Shown here one piece after another: positions 18,109-27,937 of a stretch of 64,000 nt of DNA. The notes under the pieces are model-generated. The model was not told the DNA's origin, made no database searches, and saw nothing but the letters and a program-made list of their open reading frames with translations. Source of the DNA: Methanosarcinales archaeon (GTDB taxonomy: Archaea > Halobacteriota > Methanosarcinia > Methanosarcinales > Methanoperedenaceae); the NCBI GenBank assembly GCA_905339155.1, contig CAJPFJ010000024.1, positions 1 through 64,000 on the forward strand, given 5' to 3'. The position numbers and the translations under genes are program-made. Position 1 is the stretch's first letter, and each line of letters opens with the position of its first letter.

Positions 18109-18885
18109 TCAAAAATCATTCTTCTTGCATTCTCGCAGCATTTCCTCAAAAGTATAATATTCCGGCATAATACCCACTTTTATCCCAAATCCGAGCAATG
18201 TATCACAAGTAGGTTTACCAATAGCTGCTACCGTCTTTTTATTCATTATCCGGATAATCTCATCTTTTACTTCCTTCTCATCTGCAAACGCCATGAAATT
18301 CCTGACCATCATTGTGCTTGTGAATGCAAAAATATCCACTTCACCAGCAAGAGCCCGTTTTAAAAGCGCAACATGTCGCTCATCTCTAGGGCTAATGATC
18401 TGATACACTTGCGTTTCATTAACTACAGCACCTTTTTCAAGAAGACCTCTTACAAGTTCAGGCGCTCCATGGCTGCTCCTTGCGATCTCTATATTTGCCC
18501 CTTCAATTCCGGAAAGCTCTTTAACAAGACCTGAAGAACTGTAAGAACGGGGCATCATAGTGACATGAATTCCGTTTTTCAAAAGCGCTTCTTTTGTCTT
18601 CGGGCCGATCGCTATAACATTGGTTTCATTGAGCCGTTCAATAAATTCATCAGGGTATTTCATCTTCAATAAAGTGAACTCAACCCCGTTAGCGCTTGTG
18701 AAAATAACATAATCCGCCTCTCCCCCCATTATGCGATCCACAAATCCTTTGAAATTTGAATCGGTCTTATCCATTACATCGATCATTGGCGCTGTTATAG
18801 CGGAAAAACCCATTGAAGTCGCAAGCTTGACCGATTCTGCCAGGTAACCGGCAGGTCTCATTATGGCTATTACTTTCATTTCCAT
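18109..18885 (-). CDS. hemD: Uroporphyrinogen-III synthase
   Basis: 258 aa, usual length for HemD, which closes and inverts ring D of hydroxymethylbilane to give uroporphyrinogen III. The family is poorly conserved; support comes from the two-lobed pattern (VIFTSANGVEF, VIAIGPKTKEAL, FAFTSTMMVRNF, VAAIGKPTCDTL) and from its place as last gene of the hemL-hemC-cobA-hemD operon, 3 bp after cobA. Confidence 0.88.
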   Translation of the reverse strand: MEMKVIAIMRPAGYLAESVKLATSMGFSAITAPMIDVMDKTDSNFKGFVDRIMGGEADYVIFTSANGVEFTLLKMKYPDEFIERLNETNVIAIGPKTKEALLKNGIHVTMMPRSYSSSGLVKELSGIEGANIEIARSSHGAPELVRGLLEKGAVVNETQVYQIISPRDERHVALLKRALAGEVDIFAFTSTMMVRNFMAFADEKEVKDEIIRIMNKKTVAAIGKPTCDTLLGFGIKVGIMPEYYTFEEMLRECKKNDF

Positions 18886-18888
18886 CTT

Positions 18889-19626
18889 TCAGGGAGCAAG
18901 CTCATGATGTAATTTTACAACATCACCTATTACAGTTATTGCAGGGGCCTTCACTTTTCGCTGTTTGCAAAGACCCACAATATCAGCAAGAGTTCCAATG
19001 GTGACCCGCTGGTCAGGCCGTGTGCCTCTTTCGATAACAGCTACCGGAGTATCTGCAGATTTACCGTGTTTCATTAATTCTTTTACATTACGCTCAAGCA
19101 TACTGACCCCCATCAGGATAACAAGTGTTCCTTCAAATTTTGCAAGAAGTTCCCAGTCAAGAGCAGTTTCTTCCTTTTCAGGGTCTTCATGCCCTGTGAT
19201 GAAAGTGACCATAGATGCATAATCACGATGCGTAATAGGAATTCCCGCATAAGCCGGGACTGCAATTGCTGAAGTGATCCCCGGTACTACCTCGACCTTA
19301 ATACCTTCTGCTGCAAGAGTCTGGGCTTCTTCGCCGCCGCGGCCGAAAAGATATGGGTCTCCGCCTTTTAAGCGCAGGACTATCTTTCCTTCCTTTGCCC
19401 TTTTGACAAGGAGTTCATTTATCTGCCACTGGGAAAGCTTGTGATTTCCGGCATATTTGCCAACATCGATTTTCTCTGCCGATTCCGGCAGCATGTCAAG
19501 TATCGCTTTACCCGGAAGCTGGTCATAAAGAATGACCTGGGCGCTCTCTATTAGTCTTTTTGCTTTGATCGTCAGAAGCTCCGGGTCACCTGGACCTGAG
19601 CCTACAAGATAAACTTTCCCTTTCAT
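18889..19626 (-). CDS. cobA: Uroporphyrinogen-III C-methyltransferase
   Basis: SAM-dependent enzyme that methylates uroporphyrinogen III at C2 and C7 to precorrin-2, the branch towards cobalamin, F430, sirohaem and (in archaea) haem. Recognisable motifs: LVGSGPGDPELLT near the start, LRLKGGDPYLFGRGGEE, and the VPGITSAIAVPAYAGIPITHR region. I chose the ATG at 19626 (245 aa) because GAGG stands 5 nt upstream and it begins 1 bp after the hemC stop; an ATG at 19647 would add seven residues and overlap hemC. It is a stand-alone methyltransferase, not a CysG-type fusion. Confidence 0.92.
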   Translation of the reverse strand: MKGKVYLVGSGPGDPELLTIKAKRLIESAQVILYDQLPGKAILDMLPESAEKIDVGKYAGNHKLSQWQINELLVKRAKEGKIVLRLKGGDPYLFGRGGEEAQTLAAEGIKVEVVPGITSAIAVPAYAGIPITHRDYASMVTFITGHEDPEKEETALDWELLAKFEGTLVILMGVSMLERNVKELMKHGKSADTPVAVIERGTRPDQRVTIGTLADIVGLCKQRKVKAPAITVIGDVVKLHHELAP

Positions 19627-19627
19627 T

Positions 19628-20569
19628 TTAGCCTCTTTTTTCTGCAAACATTTTTACCGCCTCATCAACAAGCTTACCGCCGCCTTTTTTCTTCAACTCA
19701 TTACCGATTCGCCGAGCTTCTTTTTCATAACCAGCGGGGTTTATAAATTCATCTATTTTTACGCAGCGCTTCCCATCCACTGAGAGAACTTCAGTGCGGA
19801 CATGTATTTCATTACCTTCAGTTCGTGCGAAAGCCCCTATAGGAACCAGGCAGCCACCGCCAAGGATCCCGATTATTATGCGTTCAATACATGTTTCAAG
19901 CCGCGTCTGTTCGTCATTTAAAACAAGGACTGCATTTTGCGCATCTGTTCCTTTCCTGGTAACTATAACCACTGTTCCCTGGTTAGCGGATGGGACAAAA
20001 TCGTCAGGATCAAGGCGTTCTCCGGGCATATCCCATTTCAATCTCTCAAGTCCTGCTTCGGCAAGGAAAATACCGTCATATTGCCCTTCCTTAAGTTTGC
20101 GAAGACGTGTATCAATATTACCGCGTAACTCCTTTATGATAAAACCTGATCTGTATCTGGATAGCTGGGCTCGCCTTCTTAAGCTTGTAGTTCCAATGAT
20201 CGAACCTTCAGGGAGGTCTTTCAATTTGATGTCGTTGCGTGTAAGCAGGAAATCATAAGGAGAGTCGCGTTTCATTACAGCGGCTATCGTAAGTTCCGGC
20301 GGCCTTTCAGTGGGAACATCCTTCATGCTATGCACAGCGATATCTATCTCACCAGCAAGCATCGAGTCGTCGATCTCACGCACAAATACCCCGAAACCCT
20401 GCACTTCATGCAGGGGCCTGTCAATGATCGCATCACCTGATGTTTTGATTATTTTAATTTCTGTTTCTATACCGTTTTTTGCAAGGAGATCTTTCACAAG
20501 GTTTGCCTGGGCAAGAGCAAGTTTGCTGCCCCTTGTTCCTATACGTAATGGTTTTTGGGACTTTTTCAT
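19628..20569 (-). CDS. hemC: Porphobilinogen deaminase (hydroxymethylbilane synthase)
   Basis: 313 aa. It polymerises four porphobilinogens using a covalent dipyrromethane cofactor; the attachment Cys is C240 in [12 protein letters not shown]. Other signatures: RGSKLALAQ near residue 13, HSMKDVPTE at about 80-88, TSLRRRAQL at 128-136 and [11 protein letters not shown] at 149-159. It overlaps hemL by 4 bp (ATGA) and sits immediately before cobA. Confidence 0.95.
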   Translation of the reverse strand: MKKSQKPLRIGTRGSKLALAQANLVKDLLAKNGIETEIKIIKTSGDAIIDRPLHEVQGFGVFVREIDDSMLAGEIDIAVHSMKDVPTERPPELTIAAVMKRDSPYDFLLTRNDIKLKDLPEGSIIGTTSLRRRAQLSRYRSGFIIKELRGNIDTRLRKLKEGQYDGIFLAEAGLERLKWDMPGERLDPDDFVPSANQGTVVIVTRKGTDAQNAVLVLNDEQTRLETCIERIIIGILGGGCLVPIGAFARTEGNEIHVRTEVLSVDGKRCVKIDEFINPAGYEKEARRIGNELKKKGGGKLVDEAVKMFAEKRG

Positions 20570-21831
20570 ATCAGGTTCCTTTCGTAAGCTTTTAAGGTCG
20601 TTTCTATGTCATCTTTTGAATGTGCAAGGGACAGGAAATTCGTCTCAAACTGCGACGGCGGCAAAAAGATGCCATCGTTTAGCATTTTCTTGAAAAATAC
20701 ATTGAATTTAGCAGTATCACATTTCAGGGCTTCCTGATAATTTGAAGGCATATCCCCGAAGAAGACCTTGAACATGCTCCCCACACCGCTCACGTTGTAA
20801 TCAAGCCCAAGATCGGCTATGATATCAGAGAGCTGTGACCGTAATGAATCCCCGGCATCATTTACTTTTTCATAGACTTTCTCTTTTTTGAGTGTTTTTA
20901 TCATGGCAAGTCCGGCTGTCATCGAAACCGGGCTGCCATTGAATGTCCCTGCCTGGTAAACAGGTCCGGCGGGTGAAATTTTCTCCATTATCTCACGTTT
21001 ACCCCCGATCACTCCAATGTGGAAACCTCCGCCAAGTATCTTTCCCAGGGTGGTCATATCTGGCGTTATACCGTAATACTCCTGCGCGCCTCCAATAGCA
21101 AGACGGAATCCTGTGATCACTTCATCGAAGATCAATACAACATCATTTTCTTTTGTTACTGCGCGAACTTCTTTTAGATATCCTTTTTTTGGTAATATCG
21201 GCCCTATATTTCCAAGTACAGGCTCTATGATCACTGCCGCAACATCATCTTTATAGGCTTCGATAGCTTCTGTCATGGCCTCGATATCGTTATATGGCAC
21301 CTGGAGCGTATTCTTTGTGAAATCCTTCGGTACGCCTGCGGAGTCGGGTGTCCCAAGGGTGGTTGCGCCTGAACCCGCTTTTACGAGCGCCGCATCATGA
21401 GCGCCATGAAAGCCTCCTTCGATCTTGATGAATTTATTCTTCCCGGTGAAACCTCTTGCCGCGCGCAGAGCTCCCATTGTCGCTTCTGTTCCCGTGGAAA
21501 CAAATCGCACCATGTCGATGCTATTGTATAGTTTGATAATTTCATTCGCAAGAGATACTTCAAGTTCTGTCGGGGTTCCGTAAAGCCAGCCGTCATCAAG
21601 CTGTTTGATCACAGCTTCCTTAATTGCAGTATGGTTATGGCCCAGAAGCAATGGCCCGTAACCCATTACGTAATCGATATATTCATTTCCATCAATATCG
21701 GTTAACTTTGAGCCGTTCGCTCTTTTTGTATAAAATGGATATGGTTTTATCGCCCTGACAGGGCTGCTTACGCCCCCGGGGAGTATTTTCTTCGCTTCAT
21801 CGAATAATTTTCTTGATTTCTCTGTTCCCAT
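20566..21831 (-). CDS. hemL: Glutamate-1-semialdehyde 2,1-aminomutase
   Basis: 421 aa, PLP enzyme of the C5 pathway that makes 5-aminolevulinate. Schiff-base lysine K264 lies in [18 protein letters not shown] (Asp236) and the [15 protein letters not shown] segment fit class III aminotransferases, and [10 protein letters not shown] near the start is typical of HemL. First gene of the tetrapyrrole operon; hemA and hemB are not in the window. The 70 bases upstream contain no gene. Confidence 0.95.
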   Translation of the reverse strand: MGTEKSRKLFDEAKKILPGGVSSPVRAIKPYPFYTKRANGSKLTDIDGNEYIDYVMGYGPLLLGHNHTAIKEAVIKQLDDGWLYGTPTELEVSLANEIIKLYNSIDMVRFVSTGTEATMGALRAARGFTGKNKFIKIEGGFHGAHDAALVKAGSGATTLGTPDSAGVPKDFTKNTLQVPYNDIEAMTEAIEAYKDDVAAVIIEPVLGNIGPILPKKGYLKEVRAVTKENDVVLIFDEVITGFRLAIGGAQEYYGITPDMTTLGKILGGGFHIGVIGGKREIMEKISPAGPVYQAGTFNGSPVSMTAGLAMIKTLKKEKVYEKVNDAGDSLRSQLSDIIADLGLDYNVSGVGSMFKVFFGDMPSNYQEALKCDTAKFNVFFKKMLNDGIFLPPSQFETNFLSLAHSKDDIETTLKAYERNLI

Positions 21832-21901
21832 GGATTACTCAAATTAGGGGATAAACTAATATAATTTGTGTTTTTTCTTAAAGTTCCTGAATCAACGTTT
21901 C

Positions 21902-23272
21902 TTATCTTATCAGCCGAAATATCCCATCAGTCAATGTTTCAAAAGGTTTTCCCGCAAAAAAGGCATGCTTACCCAATCTCTTCCTCAAACCGAATTGTAT
22001 CTGTCCTTTCAATATTGCTAATTTCATCTTTGTCTCAGAGAACTCGGCGTCAAAGATAAGGACATGATCTGAAAAAAATCTGCCAGGTACTGTCCAGTCT
22101 TTCTTGATTTTGTGTTTTACTCTCTCAAATAATGCGGTTCCTGGAAGTGGATAGGGCACTGTGAATGAAAGGTAATCCAGTGGAAGAGAGGTGGCAAATC
22201 GAATTGTATCAAGTACGGTTTCATCAGTCTCCCCCGGATAACAGAGGATAAAGAATGCGCCTGTCCGGATTCCGGCTGCATGGGCCGAATTAACTGCTTT
22301 TCGTGCTTCTTCGACTGTTATCTTCTTGTTCATAGTCTTAAGTACCCGGTCGTTACCCGATTCAATCCCGAAGAATATCCTGTCACATCCCGCGTTCTTC
22401 ATCGCGATTGCTATATCCCTATCGATTGAATCAACTCTACCCAAACACTCCCATTTGAAAAAAAGCTCTCTTTTCCCGATCTCTTCGCAAAACTTAAGGA
22501 TCCTCTCCCTGTTAAGCGTAAATACGTCATCTGCAAAGTGGATGCGATCATATCCATATGAAAGCGCCTGTTCAACTTCAAGAAGGACATTCTCCGGCGA
22601 CCTCTCCCGATAAGAAATACCAAAGACCGCGTTGCTGCAGAATTCGCATTTGAACGGGCATCCCCTTGTCGTGATAATTGTGGTGGTACTATGGCCGAAC
22701 CTTCTTTTTGAATACTCTATGTATCTGTCATTCTGGAGTAAATCCCTCGCCGGAAACGCTATTTCATCAAGATACGCCTCCAATTTGCGCGAGGCAGTGA
22801 AAACAATTCCGTCCTTACTTGTTTCTCCACTTATCTTTCTCCTGCACACGATTCCCGGTACGGACTCAAAATCGCTACCATTTTCATAAGCGCGGACTAT
22901 CTCCAACATTGCCTTTTCCCCTTCTCCTCTTACCACAATATCGAAATCCTCCATAAAGGAATGGGGATCGCACGATGGTAATGGGCCGCCTGCAACAAGA
23001 AGGTCACATTGTTCCCGTAAGGCTCTTGCAAACCTTATGCACTCATCACGCATGGTCACCATGCAATATATCCCAACAACATCTGCGCCATAAGCAACAG
23101 CATCAGCTATCGCATCCTCCCTGTTCATGAAGGTGCAGTCAAGTATACCAACATCATACCCTGCATTCCTGAGACTTGATGCCACATAACCTACTCCCAG
23201 AGGAGGAAAACGGAAGATAGACCTGTTATTTTGGGGGTTAAAATAGGGGTAAATCAGAAGAACAGATGCCAT
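21902..23272 (-). CDS. B12-binding-domain radical SAM protein
   Basis: 456 aa from the ATG at 23272. Residues 1-130 form a cobalamin-binding-like Rossmann domain (LLIYPYF, PPLGVGYVASSLRNAGYDV, VAGGPLPS, VRGEGEKAM); the radical SAM triad is C205-C209-C212 in TTRGCPFKCEFC, followed by HFADDVFTLN and the glycine-rich FGIESGND. Family members methylate unactivated carbons or modify lipids, antibiotics and pigments; product unknown. The start codon lies 1 bp after the stop of the upstream gene, so they are coupled; a longer frame reaching 23461 overlaps that gene and was rejected. Confidence 0.88.
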   Translation of the reverse strand: MASVLLIYPYFNPQNNRSIFRFPPLGVGYVASSLRNAGYDVGILDCTFMNREDAIADAVAYGADVVGIYCMVTMRDECIRFARALREQCDLLVAGGPLPSCDPHSFMEDFDIVVRGEGEKAMLEIVRAYENGSDFESVPGIVCRRKISGETSKDGIVFTASRKLEAYLDEIAFPARDLLQNDRYIEYSKRRFGHSTTTIITTRGCPFKCEFCSNAVFGISYRERSPENVLLEVEQALSYGYDRIHFADDVFTLNRERILKFCEEIGKRELFFKWECLGRVDSIDRDIAIAMKNAGCDRIFFGIESGNDRVLKTMNKKITVEEARKAVNSAHAAGIRTGAFFILCYPGETDETVLDTIRFATSLPLDYLSFTVPYPLPGTALFERVKHKIKKDWTVPGRFFSDHVLIFDAEFSETKMKLAILKGQIQFGLRKRLGKHAFFAGKPFETLTDGIFRLIR

Positions 23273-23273
23273 A

Positions 23274-24107
23274 TCACTTGCACCCTGTCCGGATATTATA
23301 ATAAAAATTAGATGTACTCTGTGGTATCGAATAGGCAAGCCCGGCCCATGCAAGCCTGCCAGGTACAAGTTCCCTCCCCCGGAATAACTTTGCTCCTGCA
23401 ACCTTCTCCAAGGTAAACTCAAGTTTATGGCTGGCATCCACAAACGATGCCCCGTCCGCAAACGTCTCTTCCCATGTCCCTATCGCATTTCCTTTGAGAG
23501 CTAATCCGCTTGAGTCCTGGTACTCATCAAAATAGTTTGCACCCTGCTCGTTCATGAGCATTAACCAATCATATTTCTTCACCCTGCTTGTATCCACATT
23601 GATATGGATATTCCCTGCATATATTACATAGAGCACACTCACAATTCCAAAAGAAGTTACTTCTTCAAATCGTGTTTCCATACCAAAGTAAAACCTTAAG
23701 GTATTGGATGCCTGCGTTAGCATTTGCCGAATGCAGGGACATTCCCTGTGCAAGCGAGACATATATTCCTTCATCCTGTAAAAAGCCCTGTTATCTATCT
23801 TATTCCCTTTCATCGTCATCCTTTCCACGAGATTAAGGTCATAATCTATTGTAACAGTTGTTTTATTTCCATCTCTGCTGGTGGTTATTCGTGCACTGCC
23901 CGGGAAGATTTCTTTGTCCTTGAACTTGAGTATAGGAACTCCAAAGCCAACACCTTCCTCAGAAAGATCATATTCATCAATGGCAAGCAAAAGCCCTTTT
24001 TGTATCCGGCATGAGGCATACTCATTCTGCTTTAAACGATTATCTCTGATATGAAGAGATGTATTTCCATTAATTTCGATCTTTTCTATTGCAGGCATAC
24101 GGTTCAT
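23274..24107 (-). CDS. Uncharacterised 277-aa protein
   Basis: Not recognised. Soluble, no signal peptide or membrane span, mostly beta-rich in appearance (alternating hydrophobic stretches such as GFGVPILKFKDKEI and TTVTIDYDLNLVERM), with one CPC pair. Coupled to the radical SAM gene (1 bp) and 7 bp downstream of a small membrane protein gene, so it likely works in the same pathway. Confidence 0.75.
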   Translation of the reverse strand: MNRMPAIEKIEINGNTSLHIRDNRLKQNEYASCRIQKGLLLAIDEYDLSEEGVGFGVPILKFKDKEIFPGSARITTSRDGNKTTVTIDYDLNLVERMTMKGNKIDNRAFYRMKEYMSRLHRECPCIRQMLTQASNTLRFYFGMETRFEEVTSFGIVSVLYVIYAGNIHINVDTSRVKKYDWLMLMNEQGANYFDEYQDSSGLALKGNAIGTWEETFADGASFVDASHKLEFTLEKVAGAKLFRGRELVPGRLAWAGLAYSIPQSTSNFYYNIRTGCK

Positions 24108-24114
24108 ACCAGAG

Positions 24115-24522
24115 TCATGTCCATATCCTGATATACATATGCAATCCGAAGAGCAATGATATTATCCATAAGACTAATGCTGACCTCATAACTGCGCGGA
24201 GGTTTCGCGGCATCCATGGTTTGCCAAAAACCAGATTTATGTATATCCACAGTGCGAGGACTGCCAGCCCGAGCGTGTGGTGCAAGAGCATCTCGATATT
24301 GAAAAATGGGATCTGATTCTCATTTTTAAGATAACCAAGCATCGAGGGAAGCATAACAACAGCAATCGTTATGATCTGAACGGGTACCAGTACTCTCATA
24401 AAATTGCAGTGCCTGCCGAATTCGCCTTTTTTAGCAAGGTATGCAGCGGCAGATGCAAGGATAAACAATAATATCTGCAAGGCGAGGCTTGCCATTGCAA
24501 TGGTCTTCACATTGAAAGTCAT
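24115..24522 (-). CDS. Four-span membrane protein (DUF420-like), copy A
   Basis: 135 aa with four membrane spans. Histidines lie in or near helices (MLLHHTLGL and the C-terminal GLHMY), giving a haem- or copper-protein-like pattern reminiscent of DUF420. A close paralogue is at 30026-30436. I chose the ATG at 24522, which has GGAG 8 nt upstream, over one at 24561. Function unknown; position suggests a membrane component of the 22-30 kb cluster. Confidence 0.7.
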   Translation of the reverse strand: MTFNVKTIAMASLALQILLFILASAAAYLAKKGEFGRHCNFMRVLVPVQIITIAVVMLPSMLGYLKNENQIPFFNIEMLLHHTLGLAVLALWIYINLVFGKPWMPRNLRAVMRSALVLWIISLLFGLHMYIRIWT

Positions 24523-24575
24523 ATATTTCTCCTTAAGATGAGGTACCGTGTGTTTTTTCACTGGAATTCATGAGA

Positions 24576-25322
24576 TTATTTAATATTGGATGAGACGCAA
24601 GAATTAAAAAGTTTACTAATATTCATCCTTTTTATTTCACGATAAGTATTCTCACAGAAGAAAATCCCTTTTCGATCTACAGAGTATGAGTCAAGGTCAC
24701 TTTTTAAAAGCAAAAGGTCATCAATCGTATCAACATCATACCATTGTTCAATAAGAGAGACTTTTAAACCTTCCATCTGCGCTTTATTCATAGTCAATTC
24801 TGTTACTCTTGATGTACTCCAGGGAATGTCTCTAAAAAGATGAGGTTGGCTTTCCCTTAGACCGATCAGGTAATATCCTCCATCCTCACAAGGGCCGATA
24901 ACAACATCGCTATTATCGAGTCTCTCTAAGCCGTTTTTTATGTAATCTACAGGTAAGTTCGGGGTATCGCTGTCAAGTATCAAAACTTTTTTAAAACCCT
25001 GTCCAAAGAGACTTCTGGAAATATTAACCAGTCTCTCCCCCAGGTCTGCACCGACCTGTTTGATCAAATTGAATCCGGAAGGTAAGATCATCTGAAAGAA
25101 AGCAAACTCAGTCTCAGGCGTATAGGCAATGAAAGCTTGCGCTTCAATATTTTTCACCTGTTCTATCTTATCGAGTAAAAAGTTATAGTAGAGGTTGGAT
25201 ACTGCCCCCGGGTCAAGCGATGGGGTCATTCTGGTTTTCACCTGATCAGGTACAGGCGCTTTAGCCATTATGACAATAGCGTTCTCCTGGATCAAACCTT
25301 TCTCCCTATCATTCTTCCCCAC
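24576..25322 (-). CDS. TIGR04282/DUF2064-type glycosyltransferase
   Basis: 248 aa. Nucleotidyl/glycosyltransferase-A fold: VIMAKAPVPDQVKTRM at the start (nucleotide-binding), LGERLVN, LILDSDTPNLP with the acidic metal-binding DSD, and GPCEDGGYYLIGL. This combination marks the family annotated as TIGR04282, often paired with TIGR04283 in bacterial arsenosugar and other unknown glycoconjugate clusters; a TIGR04283-like partner is at 27938. Starts inside the end of the upstream methyltransferase gene (31-bp overlap). Confidence 0.8.
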   Translation of the reverse strand: MGKNDREKGLIQENAIVIMAKAPVPDQVKTRMTPSLDPGAVSNLYYNFLLDKIEQVKNIEAQAFIAYTPETEFAFFQMILPSGFNLIKQVGADLGERLVNISRSLFGQGFKKVLILDSDTPNLPVDYIKNGLERLDNSDVVIGPCEDGGYYLIGLRESQPHLFRDIPWSTSRVTELTMNKAQMEGLKVSLIEQWYDVDTIDDLLLLKSDLDSYSVDRKGIFFCENTYREIKRMNISKLFNSCVSSNIK

Positions 25323-26125
25323 CCAACTTTTCCTTCATCAGCTGCTTTGACCCATAATGCAAGTCCATTATCAGCCGCCTTCCACATTTGTGCGCCATAC
25401 TGTGAAATTATCGCACTTTTAAGTTCATTTCTGAGCTTGTCCTGGTAAATATGGCAATATTTTGCAAAATCAGGGCTCCTATCTTCCTTTTCGATGATAA
25501 CAAATCCTGCCTGCTTTAATAATTGTTCATATCCCGCGAATGTCTCCATATAAGGGAAAGCCATAAAACAATTGAGGTCTTCCCACTCCTTATCGGCCAT
25601 ATTACCCGACTGTACCCAGTCAGTAAAAGCAATGATCCCTCCTGTTTTTAAAACCCTGCAGGCTTCCTTTATGAGTCTTTCCTTATCAGTTACATAACAC
25701 CATGCATCCTGCCCCCAGACAATATCAAAAGCGGCAGCTTTAAAAGGCATATCCAGCGCATTCCCCAGTTTATTGGTGACAAGATGCATTAGCCCTTCCT
25801 TTTCAGTTCTCTTTACCGCTTCATCCACCATTTTCATTGTGGCATCAAGACCAGTTACCTTACACCCATATTTTCTCGCCAGGTGCCGCGCCGGGCCGCC
25901 AAGTGCGCTGCATACATCAAGCACGCTGGTATTTTTGTTCACGCCAGCCTTTTGTGCCATGATATCTGTTTGCACATCTGCGCCAACATGGATCTGTTCT
26001 CCCATCAGTATCTCCCATAATACGCCGACAGAGCCTTCGTAAACTTCATTTACGTCTGCTATGCTAAAATCTAATTTTTTTCCTTTTACGATTTTATTCG
26101 TATATATCAGCTCCATTAAATCCAA
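25292..26125 (-). CDS. SAM-dependent methyltransferase (UbiE/GSMT-like)
   Basis: 277 aa. Class I methyltransferase: motif I around VLDVCSALGGPARHLA (about 68-83), the acidic residue in TGLDAT, and DIVWGQDAWCYVTDKERL. The N-terminal YEGSVGVLWEILMGEQIHVG resembles glycine-sarcosine or dimethylglycine methyltransferases and related lipid/amine enzymes. An arsenite methyltransferase role would be attractive beside TIGR04282/4283 but the expected Cys constellation is not evident. Overlaps the radical SAM gene upstream by 10 bp. Confidence 0.82.
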   Translation of the reverse strand: MDLMELIYTNKIVKGKKLDFSIADVNEVYEGSVGVLWEILMGEQIHVGADVQTDIMAQKAGVNKNTSVLDVCSALGGPARHLARKYGCKVTGLDATMKMVDEAVKRTEKEGLMHLVTNKLGNALDMPFKAAAFDIVWGQDAWCYVTDKERLIKEACRVLKTGGIIAFTDWVQSGNMADKEWEDLNCFMAFPYMETFAGYEQLLKQAGFVIIEKEDRSPDFAKYCHIYQDKLRNELKSAIISQYGAQMWKAADNGLALWVKAADEGKVGWGRMIGRKV

Positions 26126-27171
26126 GTTTTTTTATTATAGTTCATCCAGCATTTCGGGTCAGGCGCAAGCATATCCCCGCATTCGTAATATGCCGTGGCC
26201 CTGCATCCCCAGCACACTGAATTATGTTCACAATATCCGCAATGTCCCTGCATTTTCCCCGGATCCCTGATATGGGTAAAGAGCAAATCATCCCTGTATC
26301 GTTCGACAATTTTTTCCAATGATGATATATGAATATTCCCAAAACCTTTCCTGATCACAGAACATGGAGTTACATCACCATCTACGGTCACGCATATCAT
26401 TCCCCCGCAATAAAATTTATTGGTATCCATTGAACTCATAGAAAGTGCAGACCCATGATAATTAACTTTATCCCTTGTATTGCATGCTCCTTTTATCTCC
26501 TCGATCCCCGGTATCCATTCAGGATGTCCCTGTGCAAGTCCGGCTTTGCACATCTGTGTAAGGCATGTTCTTATCCCCAAATCTTCAAAAAAATATTTGA
26601 TAGTTTTATTGATGTCTTCCCCTGCCACAAGTTTAGTGAATGTAATACAATTGATAATGTTATCCTTTCCGAGAGCCCGGATATTATCAAGACCTTTAAG
26701 GATAGAATTTATCTTTCGTTCCGGGTCACCTGTATGCAGCTTTCCATATATTTCCTCATCCAGGCTATCAAGGTGCACAGAGATAAAACCCCCCTGTGAT
26801 ACTTCAACTGCTTTTTTGGCCACATCATAGTTCTCTAATGGCATCCCGCTTGTCCAGATATTATTCGTTAATCCGATATCTGAGGCATATTTCATTAACT
26901 CATACCAGTCCTTTCGCATGAGAGGATCGCCCCCAAGCCAGTCAATAGCCCGGACACCCATATTGGCTGCTGAATCCAGCACTTCAATTATGTTCGGAAG
27001 CTCTTTAAGAAAGGCATCAGAAGATGATGCATAACAGTAGAGGCAGCCCTGGGAACAGGCAAGATTGGACTCTATCTGGACAGAATAAACTTTTCCATCA
27101 TCAAAATATTTGATCGCTTCTTCGTGATCCGGGTGCAGGCAACCACAGCTTATTATAGAATCATTTTTCAT
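26116..27171 (-). CDS. Radical SAM/SPASM protein
   Basis: 351 aa. The SAM cluster motif is C39-C43-C46 (CSQGCLYC), followed by DWLGGDPLMR and SVHLDSLDEEIYG. The C-terminal region is Cys-rich in SPASM style (YCGGMICVTVDGDVTPCSV, CGYCEHNSVCWGC and a last CW), enough for auxiliary Fe-S clusters. SPASM enzymes modify peptides, glycosidic or lipid substrates or mature enzymes. No precursor peptide was recognised nearby. Immediately downstream of a six-span membrane protein gene and upstream of the methyltransferase in the same operon. Confidence 0.85.
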   Translation of the reverse strand: MKNDSIISCGCLHPDHEEAIKYFDDGKVYSVQIESNLACSQGCLYCYASSSDAFLKELPNIIEVLDSAANMGVRAIDWLGGDPLMRKDWYELMKYASDIGLTNNIWTSGMPLENYDVAKKAVEVSQGGFISVHLDSLDEEIYGKLHTGDPERKINSILKGLDNIRALGKDNIINCITFTKLVAGEDINKTIKYFFEDLGIRTCLTQMCKAGLAQGHPEWIPGIEEIKGACNTRDKVNYHGSALSMSSMDTNKFYCGGMICVTVDGDVTPCSVIRKGFGNIHISSLEKIVERYRDDLLFTHIRDPGKMQGHCGYCEHNSVCWGCRATAYYECGDMLAPDPKCWMNYNKKTWI

Positions 27172-27177
27172 AATCTA

Positions 27178-27831
27178 TTACCCCGCCAGATTAATAACAA
27201 CAAGTGGTATTATTATCATCAAAACCGACCAGGCAAAACCTATTTTCGAGACCGCATATCCGCCCAGGGTCTTAACATATCTCTCCATAACCGCCAGCGG
27301 GACAAGTACAAAAAGCATGGCATTGAAAATGGTCGTTGGAATATCATGTTCCACAGGCAGATAAGTTAAAAAAGGGCCAGGATTTGACCACCTGCTGATA
27401 AAAAAGATCAATGGCATATGAAGCATCCCGATATATGAAAAGTTCAAAAGGTGTATCTTGAGCCATACTTTCAGCCCTGGTCCTGGATTAATAATTTCCC
27501 CGGCCTTTCTTTCTGCCAAATAAAGAAATATTTCGATCCCGAAGAATATACATGCAAGGATCAAAGCAGTTTCCCATGACCACAAAGCAAGAAGCGTGGG
27601 GATGGTGACCACAAAAGCTGAGATTACTGCGGTAAGATCACAGGCTGTTGTCCTGATATGAGAAGCTAATCCCACTGTCATGAAAACGATGGGAATGACA
27701 AAATTATGTCCCCACCTGGGATCTTTTTCAAAGAGAAAAAATGCTGGACCAATCCAGAATAATAACCAGGCAATGCCCATTATGAAAATGCCTGTTCCGG
27801 ATGTCATCAACTTATTCATTTCAAGTTTCAT
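27178..27831 (-). CDS. Six-span membrane protein of unknown function
   Basis: 217 aa with about six membrane spans and no recognised family. Charged residues are few; the conserved-looking segments are GIAWLLFWIGPAFFL, GLASHIRTTACDL and a late MERYVKTLGGYA. First gene of the minus-strand operon that includes the SPASM radical SAM protein, methyltransferase and glycosyltransferase, and divergent from the second glycosyltransferase gene across a 106-bp promoter region. Confidence 0.75.
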   Translation of the reverse strand: MKLEMNKLMTSGTGIFIMGIAWLLFWIGPAFFLFEKDPRWGHNFVIPIVFMTVGLASHIRTTACDLTAVISAFVVTIPTLLALWSWETALILACIFFGIEIFLYLAERKAGEIINPGPGLKVWLKIHLLNFSYIGMLHMPLIFFISRWSNPGPFLTYLPVEHDIPTTIFNAMLFVLVPLAVMERYVKTLGGYAVSKIGFAWSVLMIIIPLVVINLAG

Positions 27832-27937
27832 GTTCCCGCCTTAATAACCATATAAATTTTTAAATATATGAAGCTTCTTTTTATCGATCAATAATATTTC
27901 TGACCAATAATAATGAAAAAAATAATATTGGAATTTT

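Noticed and set aside
23274-23461. 63-residue N-terminal extension of the B12 radical SAM protein
   Set aside because: Overlaps the upstream gene in another frame and lacks the B12-fold start; the ATG 1 bp after the upstream stop fits.
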